Source of the DNA: Novosphingobium sp. 9U
GTDB taxonomy: Bacteria > Pseudomonadota > Alphaproteobacteria > Sphingomonadales > Sphingomonadaceae
Length of the DNA stretch: 64,000 nt
Direction: 5' to 3'
NCBI RefSeq assembly: GCF_902506425.1
Contig: NZ_LR732469.1
Coordinates: forward strand, 1,491,001 to 1,555,000
The notes below the pieces were generated by a model. It had not been told where the DNA came from. It saw nothing but the letters and a program-made list of their open reading frames with translations, and ran no database searches. The translations under genes were made by a program, and so were the position numbers. Shown one piece after another: positions 38,606-47,246 of this stretch; positions within the stretch are counted from its first letter, which is position 1, and each line of letters begins with the position of its first letter.

Positions 38606-39972
38606 AGGCAGGCAGCCATGGCTTGGGGCAGATGCGCGACCAGGTCGTCCGCCGCGAACGCAGGTCCGGCCAGTCGCGCCGCCTCCCCGTGCAGCCACAC
38701 AGCCTCGCAGGCGGCTTGTAACGGGTCGCCCGTCACGCCCAGCCGCGAGGCACACAGGCCGGCGAGGACGTCGCCGGTTCCCGCGGTGGAGAGCCAGGTC
38801 GATGCGCGCGGGGCGATCGAGACGCGGCCGTCCGGCGCCGCGATCACGGTGTCCGGCCCCTTGTACACGATCACGCTGCCGCTCTGCGAGGCGGCCTGCC
38901 GAGCACGCTCGATCTTGTTGCCCATCAATTCCGGAAACATCTTCGCAAATTCGCCTTCATGCGGAGTGATGATGGCCGGCGCGGTGAGCCCTGCAGGTCC
39001 CTTCTCGCCGAGCAGCCACAGCGCATCGGCGTCCGCCATCACCGGCACGCCGCTGCCAAGCGCGTCGTGCAACTTCTGCCACGCAGCATCGTCGCGCCCT
39101 AGTCCCGGCCCGACAAGCACCGCCTTGGCCTTGGTGAAGTCGGGCTTGTCAGCCTGAACGATGGCGTGGCTGGTCCGCACCGCCTTGGGCGCGCTCAACC
39201 GCACGTAGCCGCATCCGCCCCGCGCACAAGCTTCCGCTGCGAGGCCCGCCGCCCCGGGCATGGCGCCGCCAACGACTGCGACGAGGCCGCGCCGGTACTT
39301 GTGAGCGTCTGCCTCAGGTGCTCTCAGCGAGGGTCGAACCAGCACGTGTGCCGCGCCCGCTTGCTGCGTCACCCCAATGTCGACGAGTTGCAGCATGCCC
39401 ATGCTGGCCACCGCAGGCATGAGACTATGAGTGTGCTTCCACGCGCCGAGTGCCAGGGTCAGGTCGCACGCCGGCAGGTCATCGGAAAGGAAGGCGCCGC
39501 TGTCGGCATCGACGCCGCTCGGCACATCGACCGCCACGGTGCGACGATGCGACTGCGCCAGCCTTGCCAGCAGCGCCACGTGCTCGGGTGCAAGCGGGCG
39601 CGAGAGGCCGCTGCCGAACAGGCAGTCGACGAAGACCTCGCCCTGAACAATCGCTTCGCTGTCCAGCACCGGACCTGCAAACAGAGCGCGTGCGTTGCGC
39701 GCCGCATCGGTGCGCGGCTCGCCAGCGGCAACAACCACCGCGTCGCCGCCGCGCTCGAGCAAGCTTTGCGCGACGACATAGCCGTCGCCGCCGTTGTTGC
39801 CCGGTCCGCACAGCACCGTCACACGCTGCCGCCCAGCGATGCGCCAGACCCAATCGGCGACGCCGCGCCCTGCGCGGTCCATCAAGGCCTCGACGCTGGT
39901 GCCGGCGGCGGTCAGGGCATCCTCGGCAGCGCGCATCTGCGCCACCGAGAGGATCTGGTCAGGGTTTCGCAT
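38602..39972 (-). CDS. nnr: Bifunctional NAD(P)H-hydrate epimerase / ADP-dependent dehydratase
   Basis: A 456-residue fusion repairing hydrated NAD(P)H. The N-terminal YjeF_N epimerase (about 1-210) has CGPGNNGGDGYVVA and DCLFGSGLSRPL; the C-terminal ribokinase-like dehydratase has YRRGLVAVVGGAMPGA, GPGLGRDD, ITPHEGEFAK and the TAGTGDVLAG active-site motif. The start at 39972 overlaps the preceding lipoprotein gene by 14 nt. It belongs to the ilvD-lipoprotein-nnr-methyltransferase chain. Confidence 0.95.
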   Translation of the reverse strand: MRNPDQILSVAQMRAAEDALTAAGTSVEALMDRAGRGVADWVWRIAGRQRVTVLCGPGNNGGDGYVVAQSLLERGGDAVVVAAGEPRTDAARNARALFAGPVLDSEAIVQGEVFVDCLFGSGLSRPLAPEHVALLARLAQSHRRTVAVDVPSGVDADSGAFLSDDLPACDLTLALGAWKHTHSLMPAVASMGMLQLVDIGVTQQAGAAHVLVRPSLRAPEADAHKYRRGLVAVVGGAMPGAAGLAAEACARGGCGYVRLSAPKAVRTSHAIVQADKPDFTKAKAVLVGPGLGRDDAAWQKLHDALGSGVPVMADADALWLLGEKGPAGLTAPAIITPHEGEFAKMFPELMGNKIERARQAASQSGSVIVYKGPDTVIAAPDGRVSIAPRASTWLSTAGTGDVLAGLCASRLGVTGDPLQAACEAVWLHGEAARLAGPAFAADDLVAHLPQAMAACL

Positions 39973-40330
39973 CGGCCCGCTTGGACTTGATCTTGGCCGG
40001 AAAGAGGTAGCGGTCATCCGCCACGCTGACCGCCAGCTTGTCGCCCTCGATCGCCGTTCGCGCCTGCTCCGAACCATCGGCCACGACCAGCCCGCGGCCG
40101 TCACGCACCACGGCGAACCGGCGGAAGGCACCGTCCGGGTGCCGCACGATCAAGGTCAGCGTGTTGTCGACCTCGGCGCGATCGACGGCGCAGCTCTCGC
40201 TGAACTCGCGCGCCCCGGCCAGCGCGCAGGCGATGCGCTCGCCCCCCTCTGCCACCTTCGGAGTCTCGTCCGCCTGCTGTGACGAGCAGCCGGCCAGCAG
40301 CACCAGCGCGAGAACGGCAGCGCCGCGCAT
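39959..40330 (-). CDS. Small lipoprotein, unknown function
   Basis: A 123-residue lipoprotein: signal with lipobox LLAGC15, then a compact beta-rich domain with two Cys residues (IACALAG, ESCAVDR) that may pair, and RFAVVRDGRGLVVADGSEQAR. The ATG overlaps the ilvD stop (ATGA) and its end overlaps nnr. I do not recognise a family beyond its resemblance to short hypothetical sphingomonad lipoproteins. Confidence 0.78.
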   Translation of the reverse strand: MRGAAVLALVLLAGCSSQQADETPKVAEGGERIACALAGAREFSESCAVDRAEVDNTLTLIVRHPDGAFRRFAVVRDGRGLVVADGSEQARTAIEGDKLAVSVADDRYLFPAKIKSKRADAKP

Positions 40331-42186
40331 CAGCCGCGCTTCAGCTGCGACACGTCCCGCACCGCACCGCGCGCAGCGCTGGTGGTCATCGCCGCATAGG
40401 CCTGCAACGCCACCGAGACCTTGCGCGGCCGCGGGTGAAGTGGGGTCCAGGCGTGGACGCCCCGCGCCTCCATCGCGTCGCGCCGCTCCTTCAGCACCGC
40501 GTCGGAGACGGCGAGGTTGATGGTGCGATTGGGGATGTCGATCTCGATTACGTCGCCGTTCTCGATGAGGCCAATGGCGCCGCCTTCCGCCGCTTCGGGC
40601 GAGGCATGGCCGATCGACAGGCCCGACGTGCCGCCAGAGAAGCGCCCGTCGGTGATCAGCGCGCAGGCTGCGCCCAAGCCCTTCGACTTCAGGTAGCTGG
40701 TCGGGTAGAGCATTTCCTGCATGCCCGGCCCGCCGCGCGGTCCTTCGTAGCGTATCACCACTACGTCCCCCGCCACGACCTGGCCTCCGAGAATGCCCGC
40801 GACCGCTGCGTCCTGACTCTCGTAGACCCGCGCCGGACCGGTGAACTTCAGGATCTTCTCGTCGACACCCGCGGTCTTCACGATGCAGCCGTCGAGCGCG
40901 ATGTTGCCCGAGAGCACGGCCAATCCGCCGTCCTGGCTGAAGGCATGCTCGGCCGAGCGGATCACGCCGGCCTCGCGGTCGATGTCGAGGCTTTCCCACC
41001 GGCGTGCCTGGCTGAACGCGGTCTGCGTCGGCACGCCGCCAGGCGCCGCGGCGTAGAACTCACGCACGTCACTGGAGGGCTGCAGCGCGATGTCCCAGCG
41101 CGCGATGGCATCGCCGATGCTCTTCGAGTGCACGGTGGGCAAGTCGCTGTTGATCAGGCCCGCGCGGTCGAGCTCACCCAGGATCGCCATGATGCCACCC
41201 GCCCGGTGGACGTCCTCCATGTGGACGTCGGACTTGGCCGGCGCGACCTTGGACAGGCACGGCACCTTGCGGCTCAAGCGGTCGATGTCGGCCATGGTGA
41301 AGTCGATCCCTGCCTCATGCGCTGCGGCGAGCAGGTGGAGCACGGTGTTGGTCGAACCGCCCATCGCGATATCGAGGCTCATCGCATTCTCGAAGGCGCC
41401 GAAGCTGGCGACGTTGCGCGGCAGGACGCTGGCGTCCTCGCCCTCGTAGTAGCGATGACACAGGTCGACGGCGACCCGGCCAGCTTCCAGGAACAGCCGC
41501 TCGCGATCGGCATGGGTCGCCAGCATCGAACCGTTCCCAGGCAGCGACAGGCCCAGCGCCTCGGTCAGGCAGTTCATCGAGTTGGCGGTGAACATGCCCG
41601 AGCACGATCCGCACGTCGGGCAGGCCGAGCGCTCGATTGTCGCGACATCCTCGTCGGAGTAGGACTCGTCGGCTGCGGCAACCATGGCGTCGACCAGGTC
41701 GAGCGCGTGCTCCTTACCCTTCAGGATGACCTTGCCGGCCTCCATCGGACCGCCCGAGACGAACACGGCCGGTATGTTGATGCGCAGCGCCGCCATCAGC
41801 ATGCCCGGCGTGATCTTGTCGCAGTTGGAGATGCAGACCATCGCATCGGCGCAGTGCGCGTTGACCATGTACTCGACGCTGTCGGCGATCAGGTCGCGGC
41901 TGGGCAGCGAGTAGAGCATGCCGTCGTGGCCCATGGCGATGCCATCGTCGACCGCGATGGTATTGAATTCCTTCGCGACGCCGCCTGCCGCCTCGATCTG
42001 GCGCGCGACCAGCTGGCCGAGGTCCTTCAGGTGCACGTGGCCCGGCACGAACTGCGTGAACGAGTTCACCACCGCGATGATCGGCTTGCCAAAGTCGGAG
42101 TCCTTCATGCCCGTCGCACGCCAGAGCCCGCGTGCGCCCGCCATGTTGCGGCCGTGGGTGGTGGTACGGGAACGATAGGCAGGCAT
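40330..42186 (-). CDS. ilvD: Dihydroxy-acid dehydratase
   Basis: A 618-residue iron-sulfur dehydratase of branched-chain amino acid synthesis. Cluster cysteines are seen in [11 protein letters not shown] and [41 protein letters not shown] at the start and [15 protein letters not shown] near the end are diagnostic. GGAG lies 9 nt before the ATG at 42186; a longer in-frame reading to 42243 is not conserved. First gene of a four-gene overlapping chain. Confidence 0.97.
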   Translation of the reverse strand: MPAYRSRTTTHGRNMAGARGLWRATGMKDSDFGKPIIAVVNSFTQFVPGHVHLKDLGQLVARQIEAAGGVAKEFNTIAVDDGIAMGHDGMLYSLPSRDLIADSVEYMVNAHCADAMVCISNCDKITPGMLMAALRINIPAVFVSGGPMEAGKVILKGKEHALDLVDAMVAAADESYSDEDVATIERSACPTCGSCSGMFTANSMNCLTEALGLSLPGNGSMLATHADRERLFLEAGRVAVDLCHRYYEGEDASVLPRNVASFGAFENAMSLDIAMGGSTNTVLHLLAAAHEAGIDFTMADIDRLSRKVPCLSKVAPAKSDVHMEDVHRAGGIMAILGELDRAGLINSDLPTVHSKSIGDAIARWDIALQPSSDVREFYAAAPGGVPTQTAFSQARRWESLDIDREAGVIRSAEHAFSQDGGLAVLSGNIALDGCIVKTAGVDEKILKFTGPARVYESQDAAVAGILGGQVVAGDVVVIRYEGPRGGPGMQEMLYPTSYLKSKGLGAACALITDGRFSGGTSGLSIGHASPEAAEGGAIGLIENGDVIEIDIPNRTINLAVSDAVLKERRDAMEARGVHAWTPLHPRPRKVSVALQAYAAMTTSAARGAVRDVSQLKRG

Positions 42187-42545
42187 GGCACGGCTCCGGA
42201 AGGACGCTGGGCAAGGGAGATCGAAGCTCCCCCTACTCCACACGCTATTGCAGCCGAAGCGGAAAATAGCCGTCGTCTGCCGGCCGACTTGCGACGTGTG
42301 GAGCCATTTGCTCGCCGGGGCGTGCGCACGGCCCGGAGAACTGTCTTACGCTCCGTGTTATAAGTATTGTTGCGGATGGAGAGAGCATCAGCTTGAAGCC
42401 GCAAGAAGAACCGAAGGATTAACGGATCTTCATCATAGTCGCCTGCACAAGACAGGCTTCGTCGGGAGCGGACGCAAGTGTTTGATAGCAGATCGTAAAG
42501 GCAGGTTTGCAATGGGTCGTATCAGGTAATGCTAGGAGCTTCACG
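42187..42545. other. Divergent intergenic region, ilvD / His-rich protein
   Basis: 359 nt without a supported gene. It must hold promoters for ilvD (minus) and the His-rich protein (plus). An AT-richer patch around 42355-42375 is visible, but I could not assign clear -35/-10 boxes. No repeat or strong hairpin was recognised. Confidence 0.5.
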
Positions 42546-42851
42546 ATGATCGCATGGAAAGCAACTTTTGCCTTCGGCTCCGCTATGGGCCTGGCTCTTG
42601 CCCTGCCGGCGGCGGCGCAGACTGCCGCAACGCAAGCTGCGAACTTTCAGGCAGCGCCCGGAGCGCCCGGCCAGTACCAGTCCGATTTCGCGCGCATGCG
42701 CAATGACGATCTCGAGCGCGGGAACGGCGGCTACCATGGTGAGGGCAAGGACAAGGGCAAGGGCCATGACAGCCATGGCAATGGCCATGGCTATGGTCAC
42801 GGACACGGTCACTGCGACGATGGCGACCGCTGCCACGCCAGCCCGGGCTGA
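42546..42851 (+). CDS. Secreted His/Gly-rich small protein
   Basis: A 101-residue protein with a signal peptide (about 1-24, LALALPAAAQ) and a mature part that ends in a run of Gly-His dipeptides and related residues (about 62-95) followed by CDDGDRCH. Such His-rich tails bind metals such as Ni, Zn or Cu in other proteins; here that is inferred. AGGAG at 42533-42537 sets the ATG. No metal-transport gene lies next to it. Confidence 0.72.
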   Translation: MIAWKATFAFGSAMGLALALPAAAQTAATQAANFQAAPGAPGQYQSDFARMRNDDLERGNGGYHGEGKDKGKGHDSHGNGHGYGHGHGHCDDGDRCHASPG

Positions 42852-42909
42852 AGGCTAGCGTGCCATGTCGCGCCGACCGGTCGGCAAGCATCCGGACTCG
42901 CGGATGAAG

Positions 42910-43635
42910 TCAGCTGAAGTGGTGCGCCACGGCCTGAGTGATGCGTCCGAGACGTTCTGCCCAGGCCGCTTGCCCAGGCGCATCGCCGATCTGATCCTGG
43001 CGGACCTCGATGCCGAGGTATAGCCGCCCTTGCGCCTCGGCGTGGCGGTTCATCGTCGCGTTGAGGATCTTGCCTGAGTACGGCTGTTGATCACCCACGA
43101 TCAGCCCCTCGGCTTCGAGCAGCGAGATCGCCAGGCGCGCGGCACGATCGTCTTCGTTGTAGAGGACACCAACATGCCATGGCCGCTGCTGCGTGGGATC
43201 GCTGGCGAGGCTCGGCGTGAAGCTGTGCAGCGACAGGATCAGCGCTGGCGGGGTCGCTTCCAGCACCGCCGCCAGTCCGGAATGATAGGGCTCGAAGAAG
43301 CGCATCATCCGCTCGGCGCGGTCTTCAGCACTGAGCGCATTTCCTGGGATCAAGTGGCCATCGCTGACCTGCGGGAGGATACCAGGCGCGTCGGGATCGC
43401 GGTTGAAGTCGCACACCAGGCGGCTGACATTCGCAAGGTATGCCGCGAAACCGGGGCGCGCCATCCGTTCGGCGACGCCCGCCACGCCGATGTCGACGGC
43501 GATATGCTGCTCGAGCAACTCGGGCGCGATGCCCAGGTCGACGCCATCGGGTACGCGGTTGGAGGCGTGATCGGCGACGACGAGGACGCCGCCGCTGCGA
43601 GGCTGGCCGAGAAGGCGATAAGTGTCGGACTGCAC
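42910..43635 (-). CDS. N-formylglutamate amidohydrolase family protein
   Basis: A 241-residue hydrolase of the HutG2/N-formylglutamate amidohydrolase family: VVADHASNRVP and the later LSLHSFTP and GIEVRQD are the zinc-site and substrate motifs. It may deformylate N-formylglutamate, but no histidine-degradation genes are nearby, so the physiological substrate is uncertain. I used the GTG at 43635, preceded by GAGGAT at 9-10 nt; a longer start at 43689 would overlap ispE. Confidence 0.85.
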   Translation of the reverse strand: MQSDTYRLLGQPRSGGVLVVADHASNRVPDGVDLGIAPELLEQHIAVDIGVAGVAERMARPGFAAYLANVSRLVCDFNRDPDAPGILPQVSDGHLIPGNALSAEDRAERMMRFFEPYHSGLAAVLEATPPALILSLHSFTPSLASDPTQQRPWHVGVLYNEDDRAARLAISLLEAEGLIVGDQQPYSGKILNATMNRHAEAQGRLYLGIEVRQDQIGDAPGQAAWAERLGRITQAVAHHFS

Positions 43636-43661
43636 CCCGCCGCTATCCTCGTTCCGGCCGC

Positions 43662-44471
43662 TCAGCGCAAGGCGCCCGCGAGTTGCCACCAGTCTGGGTG
43701 CATGCGCGAGAGTTCCGCACTGGCCTGGTCCCGCTGCTCGGCGTTGTCATAGAGCCCGAAGCACGTCGCGCCCGAGCCCGACATGCGCACCACGAAGGCA
43801 GCGGTCTGCGCCAGTGCGGCGAGCACCCCGCCAATGGCGGGGCACAGCCGCAGGGCGGGCGCCTCCAGATCGTTGCGGCCTTCCAGCGCAATGGCGCGCA
43901 GCGGGCCGATCGGCATGGCGCCGCGGTCTACACCGTCCCAGCCCTTGAAGACCGGCCCCGTCGCCAGCGGCACGCGCGGGTTGACCAGCAGCACGGGCGT
44001 GCCGGCCAGGTCGTTGTCGACAGGCACCAGTTCCGTCCCAGTGCCAGTACCCACGCATGCCTGCGAGCGGACGCATGCGGGGACATCGGCGCCCAGCTTG
44101 GCCGCCCGCGCTTGCCAATCGTCGGGCAGCCCATGGGCCTGCTCGACCATGCGGAAGATCGCTCCGGCATCGGCCGATCCTCCGCCGAGACCGGCGGCGA
44201 CCGGCAATCGCTTGTCGAGTTCGACCGCCCACCCGCGGCCATGCGGCAGCGTGTTCAGCGCCTTGGCCACGATGTTGCCGAACGGGGCGTCGATGCCGGA
44301 GGCGAACTCGCCGAAGATGCGCAGGCTGTCCTGCGAGGACGGCGCCGCGCTGACCTGGTCGCCTGCGTCCACGAAGGCGAACAGCGTCTCGAGCTCATGA
44401 TAACCGTCGTCACGCCGCCGCCGGACGTGCAGCGCCAGGTTGATCTTGGCGTAGGCGGTTTCGGTCAGCAC
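43662..44471 (-). CDS. ispE: 4-diphosphocytidyl-2-C-methyl-D-erythritol kinase
   Basis: A 269-residue GHMP kinase of the non-mevalonate isoprenoid pathway. ETAYAKINLALHV is the family opening, PVAAGLGGGSADAGA the ATP loop, and MSGSGATCFGLY the third motif. I set the start at the GTG 44471, 7 nt after AAGGA; the 30 extra residues of the longer frame are encoded by a repeat element and are not part of the family. It follows the ETF-QO gene across a pair of inverted repeats. Confidence 0.93.
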   Translation of the reverse strand: MLTETAYAKINLALHVRRRRDDGYHELETLFAFVDAGDQVSAAPSSQDSLRIFGEFASGIDAPFGNIVAKALNTLPHGRGWAVELDKRLPVAAGLGGGSADAGAIFRMVEQAHGLPDDWQARAAKLGADVPACVRSQACVGTGTGTELVPVDNDLAGTPVLLVNPRVPLATGPVFKGWDGVDRGAMPIGPLRAIALEGRNDLEAPALRLCPAIGGVLAALAQTAAFVVRMSGSGATCFGLYDNAEQRDQASAELSRMHPDWWQLAGALR

Positions 44472-44534
44472 CAGCACGTCCTTGTGGAAGCCAACAGATG
44501 CGATCGCTAAGCCCGACGCAACGTCATGATCCCC

Positions 44535-44665
44535 GTCACCTTGAACTTGTTTCAGGATCAATTGCTCCGCAAGCGGCGCGCCGTATTTCGGCAGGCTGCA
44601 CTATCCGCTGGCGAACCGAACCCTCGACTGAGCGGCCGATAGACCCTGAAACAAGTTCAGGGTGA
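44535..44665. repeat. Inverted pair of REP-like sequences between ETF-QO and ispE
   Basis: Arm 1 (44535-44556) and arm 2 (44645-44665) are inverted copies of a CCTGAAACAAGTTCAGG-type sequence, each arm also a small palindrome (CTGAA/TTCAG). The pair can fold into one long stem with about 88 nt between. I recognise the type from sphingomonad genomes. Confidence 0.7.
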
Positions 44666-44718
44666 TGAAGACCGATCGGGATGCAAAGGCGCCCTGCAAG
44701 CAGGAGCGCGCCGGCCAA

Positions 44719-46371
44719 TTACATATTCGGGTAGTTCGGCCCGCCACCGCCTTCCGGCGCGGTCCAGACGATGTTCTGGCCGGGATCCTTGATGTCGCAC
44801 GTCTTGCAATGGACGCAGTTCTGCGCGTTGATCTGGAACTTCACGCCGCCCGTCGCCTCGTTCGGCACGTATTCGTAGACACCCGCCGGGCAGTAACGTG
44901 TCGAGGGGCCGCCGAAGACCGGCAGTTCGGTTTCCAGCGGGTAATCCGGGTCCTTCAGCACGAGGTGGACCGGCTGATCCTCCTCGTGGTTGGTAAAGGA
45001 GTAGGACACGCTGGTCAGGCGATCGAACGTCAGCACGCCATCGGGCTTGGGATAGGCGATCGGCCGGAACAGGTCGGCTCGCCGCAGCGCCGAGGCGTCG
45101 GTGTGGTGTTTCATCACCGGGAACGCCGGTAGCTTGAGGTACCGCAGCCACATGTCGATGTCGGCCAGCGCCGATCCGAACAGGTCGCCGTGGAACTTGG
45201 CCGTTAGCGGCTCGGCGTTCTGGACCTGCTTCAGCTCCTTGGCGATCCAGCTGTCGCGCAGTCTTGCCTCATAAACGTCGAGGCTGTCCTGCTCACGCCC
45301 GGCGGCGACCGCCTCGGCGATCGCCTCTGCGGCGAGCATGCCGCTCTTCATCGCGGTGTGCGTGCCCTTGATCCGCGGCACGTTGACGAACCCGGCCGAG
45401 CAGCCCGCAAGCACGCCGCCTGGGAACGCCAGCTTGGGGACCGACTGCCAGCCACCCTCGTTGATCGCACGGGCACCGTAGGCCACGCGCTTGCCGCCTT
45501 CGAGCAGTTCGCGGATCGCCGGGTGGGTCTTCCACCGCTGGAATTCCTCGAAGGGGTAAACGTAGGGGTTCTCGTAATCGAGCGCCGTCACCAGCCCGAG
45601 CGCGACCTGGTTGTTCGCCTGGTGGTACAGGAACGCGCCGCCCCAGGTGTTGCTCTCCGACAGGGGCCACCCTTGCGTGTGGAGCACACGACCCGGCACG
45701 TGCTTGGCCGGATCGATATCCCACAGCTCCTTGATGCCGATGCCGTAGATCTGCGGCTCGCACTCGGCTTCGAGGTTGAACTGCGCCTTCAGCCGCTTGG
45801 TCAGGTGACCGCGCGCGCCTTCGCAAAACACGGTGTACTTGCCGAGCAGCTCCATGCCGGGCTCGAAATCCGACTTCTCGCTGCCGTCGCGGGCGATGCC
45901 CATGACGCCGGCGACCACGCCAGTCACGGCGCCGTTCTCGTCGAACAGGACTTCGCTGGCCGAGAAGCCCGGGAAGATCTCCACTTCCAACGCCTCGGCC
46001 TGCTCGGCCAGCCAGCGGCACAGGTTGCCCAGCGAGCCGGTGTAGCAGCCCTTGTTGGACATGAACGGCGGCATGAATGCGTGCGGGATCGGCAGCTTGC
46101 CGGTCTTCGTCAGGTACCAGTGCCAGTTGTCCGTGACCGGCGTGTCGGCCAGGAAGCAACCGTCCTCGCGCCAAGTCGGCAGCAGCTCGTCCAGCGCCCG
46201 CGGATCGATCACTGCGCCCGACAGGATGTGCGCGCCGATCTCCGAGCCTTTTTCCAGGACGCAGACGCTCAGGTCCGGATTGACCTGCTTGAGCCGGATC
46301 GCGGTCGACAACCCAGCAGGGCCACCACCGACGATCACGACGTCGAACGGCATCGATTCACGTGTCGTCAT
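44719..46371 (-). CDS. Electron-transfer flavoprotein:ubiquinone oxidoreductase
   Basis: A 550-residue inner-membrane-associated FAD/4Fe-4S enzyme passing electrons from ETF (fatty-acid and amino-acid dehydrogenation) to ubiquinone. FDVVIVGGGPAGLSTAIRL binds FAD; the C-terminal ferredoxin-like region has NCVHCKTCDIKDP with a further Cys (RYCPAGVYEY) for the cluster. Length matches the family. No ETF alpha/beta genes are next to it. It diverges from the UDG-like gene. Confidence 0.96.
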   Translation of the reverse strand: MTTRESMPFDVVIVGGGPAGLSTAIRLKQVNPDLSVCVLEKGSEIGAHILSGAVIDPRALDELLPTWREDGCFLADTPVTDNWHWYLTKTGKLPIPHAFMPPFMSNKGCYTGSLGNLCRWLAEQAEALEVEIFPGFSASEVLFDENGAVTGVVAGVMGIARDGSEKSDFEPGMELLGKYTVFCEGARGHLTKRLKAQFNLEAECEPQIYGIGIKELWDIDPAKHVPGRVLHTQGWPLSESNTWGGAFLYHQANNQVALGLVTALDYENPYVYPFEEFQRWKTHPAIRELLEGGKRVAYGARAINEGGWQSVPKLAFPGGVLAGCSAGFVNVPRIKGTHTAMKSGMLAAEAIAEAVAAGREQDSLDVYEARLRDSWIAKELKQVQNAEPLTAKFHGDLFGSALADIDMWLRYLKLPAFPVMKHHTDASALRRADLFRPIAYPKPDGVLTFDRLTSVSYSFTNHEEDQPVHLVLKDPDYPLETELPVFGGPSTRYCPAGVYEYVPNEATGGVKFQINAQNCVHCKTCDIKDPGQNIVWTAPEGGGGPNYPNM

Positions 46372-46463
46372 GGACTTCTCGGTTCCCAGAGCGCTTGTTC
46401 AATCGCGCGATTAAATTTGCAAACGCCTTGATTGGTCGCGTGCGGCAGGTCAAGACCCGAGGC

Positions 46464-47189
46464 ATGGGGATCGGAACAAATCCGGATTACGCAAGCGCGA
46501 TCGCGGCGACTCTCGACTGGTGGCGTGACGCGGGCGTGGACATGGCGTTCGAGGACGCGCCGCGCTCCTGGCTGCCCCTTGCCGAGCCGGACCATCCCGC
46601 TCCCCGCGAGTCGCGCCGGCCGGCGCCCGAGCCGGAGGCACCCGCTCCACCTGCGCTGCTCCCGGCCACGCTGGAGGCATTCCATGCCTGGTGGATGTCC
46701 GCGCCGGAACTCGATGGCGGACGCTGCACCGGCCGAGTGCCGCCGCGCGGCGCCGCCTCGCCCGAACTCATGATCATCGCCTGCGCTCCTGAAAGCGCTG
46801 ACCGCGAACTGCTGCTGTCCGGCCCCGAAGGCAGCGTGCTCGATGGCTTCATCAAGGCGTGCGGCCTGTCAGAAGAGCAGGTCTATCGAGCGAGCGCCCT
46901 GCCCTGCCACGCTCCGGGGACGGACTGGTCGCCACAGGCCAATCAGATCATCTCGCGCGCGCTGATCCAGCACATCGCACTGGTCCGCCCCAAGCGGGTG
47001 CTGGTGTTCGGTTTCGTCATCCTGCCGCTGCTCGGCCACGACTCACCTCAAGTCCCTGCCGTTTCACTCAGTTTTAACCATGAGGGAGCGACGGTGCCGC
47101 TGCTCACAGTGCGCAGAGTTCCGGCAGCGGCCTCGCAGCCGCGTTGGAAGTCCGCGCTGTGGCAGGCATGGCTCGACTGGTCGGCATGA
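46464..47189 (+). CDS. Degenerate uracil-DNA-glycosylase-like protein
   Basis: A 241-residue protein whose C-terminal half follows the family 4 uracil-DNA glycosylase plan: LMIIACAPES where the family has a GEAPG loop, GSVLDGFIKACGL for the next helix, YRASALPCHAPG for the NxVPxxPPG region, and VRPKRVLVFG. The N-terminal DYASAIAATLDWWRDAGVD also fits. The catalytic loop residue and the four iron-sulfur Cys pattern are not preserved, so glycosylase activity is doubtful. Start at 46464 was chosen over 46362 on family length. It lies just before a lytic transglycosylase. Confidence 0.65.
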   Translation: MGIGTNPDYASAIAATLDWWRDAGVDMAFEDAPRSWLPLAEPDHPAPRESRRPAPEPEAPAPPALLPATLEAFHAWWMSAPELDGGRCTGRVPPRGAASPELMIIACAPESADRELLLSGPEGSVLDGFIKACGLSEEQVYRASALPCHAPGTDWSPQANQIISRALIQHIALVRPKRVLVFGFVILPLLGHDSPQVPAVSLSFNHEGATVPLLTVRRVPAAASQPRWKSALWQAWLDWSA

Positions 47190-47246
47190 TCGTAGACGCG
47201 TCGGCGGTCGAGCGGGATCGGATCGTTTAGGGATCGGGGTGAAACC

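Noticed and set aside
40279..42363. 694-codon open frame antisense to ilvD
   Set aside because: No recognisable domain, and ilvD on the other strand is complete with all cluster cysteines.
46381..46410. Possible second SOS box upstream of the UDG-like gene (two GTTC words)
   Set aside because: The two GTTC words are 11 nt apart, not 7, so the LexA geometry is not met.
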